From contig CAZVUO010000002.1 of the NCBI GenBank assembly GCA_964630235.1, positions 372,001 through 436,000 on the forward strand: a DNA stretch of 64,000 nt. Direction: 5' to 3'. Positions 33,328-40,683 of the stretch are shown here, piece after piece. Made by a program: the position numbers and the translations under genes. The first letter of the stretch is position 1; each line of letters starts with the position of its first letter. The stretch comes from JBFLYH01 sp964630235. GTDB taxonomy: Bacteria; Oederibacteriota; JAAXVQ01; JAUVAV01. Below the pieces are notes generated by a model. The model did not search any database and was not told where the DNA came from. It saw only the letters and a list, made by a program, of their open reading frames with translations.

Positions 33328-34704
33328 ATGAACATCCTCCTCGTTTCCCCCATCAACCGCAGCTACGTGATCATGCCCAGCCTGGGTCTGGGTTATATTG
33401 CCTCCGCCGCGCGGGCGGCCGGGCACGCGGTCAGCCTCCTGCACTGCCTGCAAGCCAAGCTGACGTTCGAGGGCTTCGAGGCCTATCTCCGGCGGAATTC
33501 CTTCGACGTTATCGCCCTGCAGATGTTTTCCTTTGACCTCACCCCCGTGGCGCGCCACCTCGCGATCGCGAAGCGCGTCCAGCCCCGGGCCGTGACCGTG
33601 GTGGGCGGCTACCATCCCTCGGGCGATCCGGCCGGCACGCTGGAAACCCTGCCCGAGGCGGATTTCGGCCTGGCCTGCGAAGTGGAGCTGGCGTTCCCGG
33701 CGCTCCTGGCCGCGCTCCAGGCCCGGCGGCCGGACTTTTCGGCCGTGCCCAACCTCATCTGGCGCGAACGCGGCCGCGTGCGGGTGAACCCGGTGCAGGT
33801 GGTGGAGCGCCTGGACGAGATCCCTTTTCCGGCCTGGGACCTCATGGACCCGCGCGCCTATCCCGAAGCCCCGCACGGCGCATTTTTCAAGAGCTTCCCC
33901 ACGGCCCCGATCATCTGCACGCGCGGCTGTCCCCACAGCTGCACCTTCTGCGCGGGCAAATCCATCACCACCCGCCGGATCCGCGTGCGCAGCGTGGACA
34001 ACATCCTGGCCGAAATGCGCCTTTTGCTCTCCCAGTACGGCGTCCGCGACTTTTTGATCGAGGACGAGAATTTCACGGCCCACCGCGGCCTGGTCAGGGC
34101 CTTTTGCGAACGCCTGCTGGCCGAGAAGCTCAACATCCACTGGAGCTGTCCGTCGGGCGTGCGCCTGGATTCGCTGGACGCGGACCTGCTCCGGCTCATG
34201 GAACGGTCCGGCTGCTACTCGCTCGCCGTGGGCATCGAGTTCGGCTCCCAGCGCATCCACGACCTGACCAAGAAAAAGCTCTCCCTGGACGTGATCCGGG
34301 CCAAACTCGAATTGCTGCGCGGCACCCGGATCAAGATCACGGGTTTCTTCCTTTTCGGCATCCCCGGCGAAACCCGGGCGGAGATGGAGGAGACCATCCG
34401 CTTCGCCCGCTCCCTGGACATTGACCGGGCGCAGTTCAACAATTTCATGCCCCTGCCGGGTTCGGAAATTTACGCGGACCTCAAGCGGCGCGGCCTGGAA
34501 CCCAGGGACTTCGACCATTTCTTCGTGCACGACGTTTCGTTCGTTCCCGAGGGCATGACCCGGCGGGAGATGAAGGACCTGCAGCGCCGCGCGTACCTGG
34601 CTTTTTACCTGCGCCCGAGGATCCTGTGGCGGCTGGCCCGCGAGGTCACCTCGGCCAGGCATCTGTACCGGCTGGCCAAGCGCTTCGCGGACGCGCTGCG
34701 CTGA
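33328..34704 (+). CDS. B12-binding-domain radical SAM protein
   Basis: 458 residues. N-terminal cobalamin-binding-type Rossmann domain (NILLVSPINRSYVIMPSLGL; VVGGYHPSGDPAGTLETLPE). The radical SAM domain has the CxxxCxxC cluster in CTRGCPHSCTFCAGKS, then FLIEDENFTAHRGLVRAFCE and VGIEFGSQRIHDLTKKKLS, ending in a family-typical helical tail. Such enzymes perform methylations or rearrangements on lipids and natural products. Surface-glycan loci often carry them; substrate unknown. No obvious RBS within 15 nt of ATG 33328. It runs opposite to its neighbours. Confidence 0.9.
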   Translation: MNILLVSPINRSYVIMPSLGLGYIASAARAAGHAVSLLHCLQAKLTFEGFEAYLRRNSFDVIALQMFSFDLTPVARHLAIAKRVQPRAVTVVGGYHPSGDPAGTLETLPEADFGLACEVELAFPALLAALQARRPDFSAVPNLIWRERGRVRVNPVQVVERLDEIPFPAWDLMDPRAYPEAPHGAFFKSFPTAPIICTRGCPHSCTFCAGKSITTRRIRVRSVDNILAEMRLLLSQYGVRDFLIEDENFTAHRGLVRAFCERLLAEKLNIHWSCPSGVRLDSLDADLLRLMERSGCYSLAVGIEFGSQRIHDLTKKKLSLDVIRAKLELLRGTRIKITGFFLFGIPGETRAEMEETIRFARSLDIDRAQFNNFMPLPGSEIYADLKRRGLEPRDFDHFFVHDVSFVPEGMTRREMKDLQRRAYLAFYLRPRILWRLAREVTSARHLYRLAKRFADALR

Positions 34705-34731
34705 TGCGATCCCCTCTTCCCCCTCTTTTCT

Positions 34732-34882
34732 GAGGCTGTGTTATAACGCTCGTTTTTGTATTTGTTCGTCACCCCGGTGAAAACCGGGGTCCAGAAAAAG
34801 CTGTGAAATGAACACTTCCTGGATACCGGCTTCCGCCGGTATGACGGCAAAACCGCAAGCTTCTGAATTATGACACAGCCTC
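34732..34882. repeat. MITE-like composite repeat with terminal inverted repeats, copy 1
   Basis: Outer arms GAGGCTGTGTTATAA (34732-34746) and TTATGACACAGCCTC (34868-34882) are inverted with one mismatch. Inside sit two opposed REP halves, GTCACCCCGGTGAAAACCGG (34768 on) and CTGGATACCGGCTTCCGCCG (34819 on). The copy at 51189-51334 has the same architecture. 34883-35040 holds only a weak CCCCCTTTAGC...AAGGGGGCC palindrome. Confidence 0.65.
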
Positions 34883-35051
34883 TCTAAAGAGGGGCCGGGG
34901 GAGATTACTGATCATCCAGCAAATTTGGAATATGAGGTTTATGAGTAATCCCCCTTTAGCCCCTTTAACCAAGGGGGCCAATGACAATCCATTGGATTTG
35001 TGCGAATCTCCTCTCCTCGAGACAGAGGAAAAGTGAGAGAAAGAGGGTACA

Positions 35052-37067
35052 ATGCCGCCCCTGGTCCTGACTTTTTTGCACCTCCTGTGGTTCGGCCTGC
35101 TCGCGGCCGGCAGCGCGGGCTGGGGCCGCTGGCTCCTGCGGCGCGTTGGGCTCAACGCGGATGACGCGGTGGCCGAGGCCAGCCTGAGTCTCGGGCTGGG
35201 CTTGGGCCTGGTCTCTTACACCGCCTTCGCTCTTGCGAGCCTTCGGCTGTTCACGCCCCTGGCGCTGTCCCTGCTAACGCTCGCGGCCATGGCCGGCGCG
35301 GTCTGGCACCTGCGCCTGGGCTGCTGGCTGCTCGGCCTGCGCGCCGGCCGGCCCGGATTCCTGGGCGGCCTGCTGGCCGCGTATCTCCTGCTGTTGGCCG
35401 GCGCCAATTTGCTCCCGGCCCTGACCCCGGCCTGGGACTGGGACGGCGTGGCGTACCACCTGGCCCTGCCCAAAATCTATCTGCAGGCAGGCGGATTCGT
35501 TTTCAGGCCGGATATTTACCACAACCTGTTTCCCCAGTTCACGGAGATGCTCTTTAGCCTGGGGTTCTGGTCGCCCTTCGGCGCGGCGGCCAAGCTGATT
35601 CATTACGGCTTTGGCCTGCTGGCCGCGGCCGCGGTCTACAGCCTTGGCCGCTCCTCCAAACTGGGATTGGCCGCCGGCCTGGCCGCGGCGTTTTTCTACA
35701 GCCAGTACCTGGTGCACGTCGAATCCGGCACGGCCTTCATTGACCTGGCCACCACGGCTTATGTTGCCCTGGCCTTGCTGAGCCTGCGGCAGACGGCTTC
35801 CACGCCCGCTTCTGATGATCCCCTCCGCAGGACACCTGCGGAATTCGCGGAAAAAGATACGAGTCGCTCTGCGTCGGGGATGTCGCCTGCCAAGGGGCGG
35901 GGCGATGCAAGTTCAGTGGTGGGGCCGCGGGCTGCGCCCGCGGGGCTCCGCTGGCATTATCTGGCCGCGCTCTTCGCCGGAATGGCCGCGGCCACCAAGT
36001 GGCACGGCCTGATCCTCCTGGCCTGCCTGGTCCTGTGGCAGATGGTTTGGGTCTGGCAGACCGACCCGGATTCCGCAGGCGTCAAGCTTCGCCGGATGGC
36101 CGGGCTTCTTTTCTGGGCCAGCCTGCCCGTGATCCCCTATTTCGCCCGCGCCTGGCTCCTGGGCGGCAATCCCATCTGGCCGCTGGGTTATTCCCTGTTC
36201 GGCGGCCGCTGGTGGGACGCGGAGGCCGCCCGGCTCATGACCGCCTTTGTGGCGGATTTCGCCGGGCACGCCAAGGGCTGGCTGGGGTTCCTGCGCCTGC
36301 CCTGGGACCTGATGATGTCGGCGCCCGCCTTCGGCGTGGGCGCCGCGCAAGCGCGCCTGCCCCTGCTCGGCCTCTTTCTGCTCCTGGCCGGGGGCGGCTG
36401 GCTGCTGCTCCGCCGCCAATCCGCGCCGCCGCGCTGGACGCGGACCGCGCTGGGCGCGAGCCTCTTCGCGTTTTTCCTGGCCGTGTGGTTCGCGAGCTCC
36501 CCCCAGTTCCGCTACCTGCTGCCTGTCTTCCCCCTGCTGGCCTGGCTGGCGGCCGTGGTCTGCCAAAAACTCTGGGACAGTCCGGGCCGCTTCACCAAGG
36601 CCTGGGCGGTTCTGGGGGGCCTGCTGCTCCTGACCGTGCACCCGCCTGCGCACCGCGACACGCTGGAGCACGTGAAGGCCGTCGCGGGTGTTGTACAGCC
36701 CGGCGATTTTCTCACCCGGCGCTTGAACCATTACCCGGCCTGCCTCTATCTTAACCAGCACGCCGGGCCTGGCGAGCGGGTGCTCCTGTTCAACGAAAAC
36801 CGGGGATTTTATCTGGACGCGGATTATCTGTGGGGCGACCCGTTGAACCAGAACCTGATCGCCTACCGCCGCCTGGGTTCGGCCGCGGCTCTGCGCGGAC
36901 GCTTGCGGGAGCTGGGGGTGCGATGGGTGCTGTTCCGCCAGGTCGCGCGGACCGACGAACGCTATTACGCGGAGCGGACCGTTTCCCTGATGGAGGGCGT
37001 TCTGCGGGAGGCGGGCGAACTCAAGTTCAGCGCCGAGGATTGTTCGGTTTACCGGCTGCGGGAGTGA
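35052..37067 (+). CDS. GT-C superfamily membrane glycosyltransferase (ArnT/PMT_2-like) with in-frame repeat insertion
   Basis: 671 residues, about 11-12 helices. The first extracytoplasmic loop has WDWDGVAYHLALPKIYLQAG, the acidic GT-C catalytic region, then PQFTEMLFSLGFWSPFGAAA. After VYSLGRSS... and LLSLRQTAS, residues ~255-299 are element A (nucleotides 35815-35950) translated in frame, after which RWHYLAALFAGMAAATKWHG resumes the helices. The soluble C-terminal domain carries GDFLTRRLNHYPACLYLNQH and ends VYRLRE. It likely uses a polyprenyl-phosphate sugar in the periplasm. RBS GAGGG before ATG 35052. It overlaps the convergent 37049 gene by 19 nt. Confidence 0.85.
   Translation: MPPLVLTFLHLLWFGLLAAGSAGWGRWLLRRVGLNADDAVAEASLSLGLGLGLVSYTAFALASLRLFTPLALSLLTLAAMAGAVWHLRLGCWLLGLRAGRPGFLGGLLAAYLLLLAGANLLPALTPAWDWDGVAYHLALPKIYLQAGGFVFRPDIYHNLFPQFTEMLFSLGFWSPFGAAAKLIHYGFGLLAAAAVYSLGRSSKLGLAAGLAAAFFYSQYLVHVESGTAFIDLATTAYVALALLSLRQTASTPASDDPLRRTPAEFAEKDTSRSASGMSPAKGRGDASSVVGPRAAPAGLRWHYLAALFAGMAAATKWHGLILLACLVLWQMVWVWQTDPDSAGVKLRRMAGLLFWASLPVIPYFARAWLLGGNPIWPLGYSLFGGRWWDAEAARLMTAFVADFAGHAKGWLGFLRLPWDLMMSAPAFGVGAAQARLPLLGLFLLLAGGGWLLLRRQSAPPRWTRTALGASLFAFFLAVWFASSPQFRYLLPVFPLLAWLAAVVCQKLWDSPGRFTKAWAVLGGLLLLTVHPPAHRDTLEHVKAVAGVVQPGDFLTRRLNHYPACLYLNQHAGPGERVLLFNENRGFYLDADYLWGDPLNQNLIAYRRLGSAAALRGRLRELGVRWVLFRQVARTDERYYAERTVSLMEGVLREAGELKFSAEDCSVYRLRE
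35815..35950 (-). repeat. Dispersed palindromic element A, copy 3 (inside coding sequence)
   Basis: Read on the minus strand: GGAGCCCCGCGGGC, loop, GCCCGCGGCCCCACCACT, GGCGACATCCCCG, ATTCCGCAGG and CCTGCGGAGGGGATC, the same block order as the intergenic copies. It sits in frame in the 35052 gene. The protein segment it encodes (SGMSPAKGRGDASSVVGPRA) has no membrane character, unlike its flanks. Confidence 0.78.
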
Positions 37068-38851
37068 TCGGCCGACAGCCACCATCCGGCCAGCCCGGCC
37101 GCCACCACCCAGCCTCCGGCCCAAATATAGTCCGGCCAGCCCGCCTGCTGGAGCAGGCTCGGGAACAGCGACGGCACGAACCCCGTTTTTTCCCACAGCA
37201 GGAGTTTGGGCGACACGTAGCGGAGCATGGGCCAGGCCGCGCACGCCCAGGCCAGAACCACGCTTCCCGCCACCAGGAGCCCGGCCAGCCAGCGCCGCCC
37301 TGCCTTGGCCGCGGACCATCCCATCGGCAGCAGGGGCAGCAGCAGCACGACGCCCGGGATCATCTGCCGCGAAAAAACCGCCGCGCTGCCGGAAAAATCC
37401 TCGAACATCGTAAACAGCAGGTACTGGGTGAAAAACACCGCGGCCACGACCGCGGCTGAGCGCAGGTTGGTCCGGCGCAGGCGCAGCCAGCCAGGCACGG
37501 CCAGCAGCAGGGCCGGCGCCGTGGCCAGCATCCCGAAATCGCGGTCCACCAGCAACCCCAGCGCATTGCGGAGGCTTCGCCAGGACCAGGGAGCGGCCCA
37601 GGTGCCGTAGGGGTTCTGGCCGGCGGTGAACGCGTAGGTGTTCTGGAAAAACAGGAAGTAGCCGGAGGCGGACAGGGCCAGGATCAGGACCGCCCAGCCC
37701 AGATCGAAGAGCGTGGCCCCGCGCGTGATTGGCAGCAGCAGGGCCAGCACCGCGGCCAGCGGAATGTATTTGGGGTAGATCCAGGGCAGCAGGGCCGCGG
37801 CCAGGGCCGTCAGCAGAACCCCGCGCATGCCGCCGTGGTGCCAACCCCACAATCCCAGCATGACCGCCAGGGCCGCGGGCACTTCCGGATAAATCAGGTC
37901 AAAATACACGGCCAGCGGCACCCCGGCCACGGCCAGGAGCCAGGCCCACAAGGCTTCCGCTCTGCTGCCGCCCCACCCGCGGCTGAATGCGTACACCGCC
38001 GCGGCGACGCCGGCCGCGAGCAGGCTGATGATGACCGCGGCGCCGAAACGCCCTCCCAGCATGAAACCCGGCAGGATCAGCCAGGACAGCAGCGGAAAAT
38101 GCTTGGAGATCAGTTTGCCGGATGGATTGGGGGCGGCGTGGTGGTCGAGCTGTTTCGCGGGATAATAAGCCCGAAAATCGCCGCGGCCGAGATTGTCCGT
38201 CAGATCCAGGTCGCCCTCCTGCCATATACTCTGGGCCATGAGCAGGTAGTGGGGTTCGTCGCCGGTGGGTGGATAGACCAGTGTGGTCCAGCAGGACAGC
38301 AGCAAGTAAAACACCGCCGCCGCGCCGAACAGCACGGGCAGGCGGACGTTCACGCGGCCATCCCCGTTCTGGAGCCGCAGCAACAACAGGCGCGCGCCGA
38401 AAATCAGTTTGAGAAACAGCGTCAGGGTCAGCCAGGGGCCGGCCCACAGCAGGAGCAGGTAGCCGGCCGGCGGCATTTCGAGCGGACCGGAGCGCCAGAA
38501 CGGAAACAGATGCCCCAGCACATCCATCTGCAGGGTCTGGCCCCAGGCAGCCAGCCAGGGATAGAGCAGCAGCCCCACGGGGAGCAGGATCAGGGGCAGG
38601 TCCAGCCAGGCAGCCAGCCGGGCCGCGCGTTCAGGAGGGATTCCCAGCCAGCGGAGGCTGCACCAGTGGGTCAGGGCCTGGCTGATGTGGCTGATGGACA
38701 ATCCCAGTCCCGCGGCCAGCAGCCAGATGACGGCGCCGGGCCACCGCAGGTGAGCGGGAAACCCGGATGACCACAGGCCGAGCAAGCCGGCCAGGTAAAC
38801 GGCCAGCGCCAGGCCGTAGGCAATGGCCGGCAAGGAGGAGAGGCGGCGCAT
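37049..38851 (-). CDS. GT-C-like polytopic membrane protein
   Basis: 600 residues from ATG 38851 (8 nt after the 38860 stop). About 12 helices. The first large loop carries YPPTGDEPHYLLMAQSIWQE, DLDLTDNLGRGDFRAYYPAK and HFPLLSWLILPGFMLGG; GDEPHY is the acidic motif of GT-C transferases. It is paralogous to the adjacent 38860 protein. It probably transfers or handles a lipid-phosphate sugar in the periplasm. The stop overlaps the convergent 35052 gene (37049-37067), so both ends share bases. Confidence 0.78.
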   Translation of the reverse strand: MRRLSSLPAIAYGLALAVYLAGLLGLWSSGFPAHLRWPGAVIWLLAAGLGLSISHISQALTHWCSLRWLGIPPERAARLAAWLDLPLILLPVGLLLYPWLAAWGQTLQMDVLGHLFPFWRSGPLEMPPAGYLLLLWAGPWLTLTLFLKLIFGARLLLLRLQNGDGRVNVRLPVLFGAAAVFYLLLSCWTTLVYPPTGDEPHYLLMAQSIWQEGDLDLTDNLGRGDFRAYYPAKQLDHHAAPNPSGKLISKHFPLLSWLILPGFMLGGRFGAAVIISLLAAGVAAAVYAFSRGWGGSRAEALWAWLLAVAGVPLAVYFDLIYPEVPAALAVMLGLWGWHHGGMRGVLLTALAAALLPWIYPKYIPLAAVLALLLPITRGATLFDLGWAVLILALSASGYFLFFQNTYAFTAGQNPYGTWAAPWSWRSLRNALGLLVDRDFGMLATAPALLLAVPGWLRLRRTNLRSAAVVAAVFFTQYLLFTMFEDFSGSAAVFSRQMIPGVVLLLPLLPMGWSAAKAGRRWLAGLLVAGSVVLAWACAAWPMLRYVSPKLLLWEKTGFVPSLFPSLLQQAGWPDYIWAGGWVVAAGLAGWWLSADHSRSR

Positions 38852-38859
38852 GCGAGGGA

Positions 38860-40683
38860 TCAAGCTTTCCTGGCAAGGGCGCGGCTGGCGGCCCAGGCCA
38901 GCCCGACGGCCGCGGCCGCGACTGCGGCGCTGACCAGCAGTTCCCAGCGCAGGACGCGGGGTGCGAACGAGGGCAGCAGTCCGTAGAGCACACCCCAGGG
39001 CGCAAACAGTTCTCCCAGGCGCACGCGGCTGCTCTCCCAGGCCAGCGGCGGCAGGACCGCGAGCAGCGCGGCGACGGCCACGCTCCATCCGCTGAGCCAG
39101 TTACGGATGGCCTGCCACGCGCGGCCGAGCGCGCCCGGTTCCCAAAACCAGATCAGGCCCAGCCCCAGGAGCGGCGCCACGGGAGCCAGAAAGCGGTGAT
39201 AGGCGGCGCCATCGCCCCACGGGTCCGGAAAGACCATGGCCGTGATTGCCGCGTGCGCGAGCAGGAAAACGATAACCGCAACCAGCATGCGGGTGCCCTT
39301 GGCCCACCAGCGCGCCAGGCCGGCCAGGCCCAGCACCCAGACCGGCGCGGTCCAGAGCACGCCCGCGAAGCGGTCCGTGAGCAGGGCCAGCAAATTCTGC
39401 AGGCCGCCGGACTGCCACGGCCACTGCAGGTGGTAAACCGGATGGGCCAGCAGGAAGGCGTAGATGGAAAAGGCGAACCAGCCCGCGAACACGCCCGGGA
39501 TGGCGGCCGCGGACAGGGCGGCCAGCCAGGCCAGACTGCGCCGGCAGGCGGCCAGGCGCCAGGCCAGCAGCAGCAACAGCGCGCCGGCAGGCAGGAAGAA
39601 CCGGATGCCGCCCAGGAGCAGCAAGCCCGCGACCAACCCCGCCGCCGTGGCCGAAGCCATGGTCTGGTTCTCGCGCCAGGCCAGGCGCAAACCCCACAAA
39701 AGGAAAAAGGCGCCGGCCACCGCTTCATACTGCAGGTAGCCGTACAGCGCCAGGGGCAGGGTCAGGAGGGCCAGGGCCCAGACCGCGCGGCAGGCGGGTT
39801 CAGGCCGTCCCAGGTCCCTTCCGAACCCGTACAGCTGCGCCGCGGCGCCGGCCGCGAACAGCATGGACAGCACGGACACGAGCCAGCGGCCCTGAAGAAG
39901 ATACAGGGCGATGTAAAGCAAAGGCATGCCGGGCGCCACGGCCAGGAACATGCGGCCAATGCCGTCCGTGTGCCCGGCAAATTCGATCCGGGCCAGCGGG
40001 TACCAATTGAAGTAATCCCCCCGGCCGAGCACCCCGTCCACATTGAGCTGACCGTCGAACGCGATGGCCTGCATGACCAGCAGGTGCGAGCGCTCGCCGC
40101 CCTGGGGCGCCAGCATACACGCCGGCCACGAGAGCACGGCGGCATAGATCAGCAGGCCGGCCCAGAACAGGCGCGCGGCCGAAACCTGGCCCGGCGCGGC
40201 CGCCAACAGCCGCACCAGCAGGACCCCCATCTTGGCGAGCAGGGCGCCGGCGATCAAAATTCCCGAGGCCAGCAGCACGCTCTTGGCGGCCGCGGACAGC
40301 ACCAGGCCGTGGCCGTACCACCACGGCATCCAGGTAAAACCCAGCAGCGTCAGGGAAAAAGGTTTAACCGCGGAGGCCAGCCAGGGCGCCAGGGGGATGA
40401 TCGCGGGTAGCAGGGCCAGGGGCATGCCGGCCAGCATGTCCTGGAAGCGGTAGGGTTCCGGGTCCCAACCGAATTTCTTTTCCAGGACCCCGGCCAGGCT
40501 GAAGGACCACGTGCCGAGCAGTCCGGACAGCAGGATCGCCTTGAAAACGCCCCAGCCGATCCCGCCGGAGTTGAACGCCAGGGTATTGAACCATTCCCAC
40601 CAGATTGCCAGACCCGCGGCCTGTAAAACCACGCCGGCCGCGAACATCCATGGCTGGGAACGAAGCTGCATCGGGTTCACCAT
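38860..40683 (-). CDS. GT-C-like polytopic membrane protein (paralogue lacking acidic motif)
   Basis: 607 residues, about 13 helices. At the place where the 37049 protein has GDEPHYLL it has PQGGERSHLLVMQAIAFDGQ, LNVDGVLGRGDYFNWYPLAR, so the loop aligns but the D-E pair is replaced by G-E-R. Similar overall order of helices (SLTLLGFTWMPWWYGHGLVL; SALLTDRFAGVLW-type segment). Either it uses another acid or it is inactive. It overlaps the upstream 40677 gene by 7 nt, is followed 8 nt later by 37049, and all three are in one operon. Confidence 0.75.
   Translation of the reverse strand: MVNPMQLRSQPWMFAAGVVLQAAGLAIWWEWFNTLAFNSGGIGWGVFKAILLSGLLGTWSFSLAGVLEKKFGWDPEPYRFQDMLAGMPLALLPAIIPLAPWLASAVKPFSLTLLGFTWMPWWYGHGLVLSAAAKSVLLASGILIAGALLAKMGVLLVRLLAAAPGQVSAARLFWAGLLIYAAVLSWPACMLAPQGGERSHLLVMQAIAFDGQLNVDGVLGRGDYFNWYPLARIEFAGHTDGIGRMFLAVAPGMPLLYIALYLLQGRWLVSVLSMLFAAGAAAQLYGFGRDLGRPEPACRAVWALALLTLPLALYGYLQYEAVAGAFFLLWGLRLAWRENQTMASATAAGLVAGLLLLGGIRFFLPAGALLLLLAWRLAACRRSLAWLAALSAAAIPGVFAGWFAFSIYAFLLAHPVYHLQWPWQSGGLQNLLALLTDRFAGVLWTAPVWVLGLAGLARWWAKGTRMLVAVIVFLLAHAAITAMVFPDPWGDGAAYHRFLAPVAPLLGLGLIWFWEPGALGRAWQAIRNWLSGWSVAVAALLAVLPPLAWESSRVRLGELFAPWGVLYGLLPSFAPRVLRWELLVSAAVAAAAVGLAWAASRALARKA

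Noticed and set aside
32467..34662. A 731-codon open frame on the minus strand opposite the radical SAM gene
   Set aside because: Only the last 220 codons have a signal peptide, an RBS and protein-like composition; the rest mirrors the GC-rich radical SAM coding sequence.
37049..37067. Sequencing error or frameshift at the convergent overlap
   Set aside because: Both proteins end with family-like sequence and in-frame stops; a 19-bp tail-to-tail overlap is acceptable.
35913..37850. A 645-codon minus-strand open frame spanning two convergent genes
   Set aside because: It overlaps both real genes out of frame and has no family features; the GT-C proteins on each strand explain the region.
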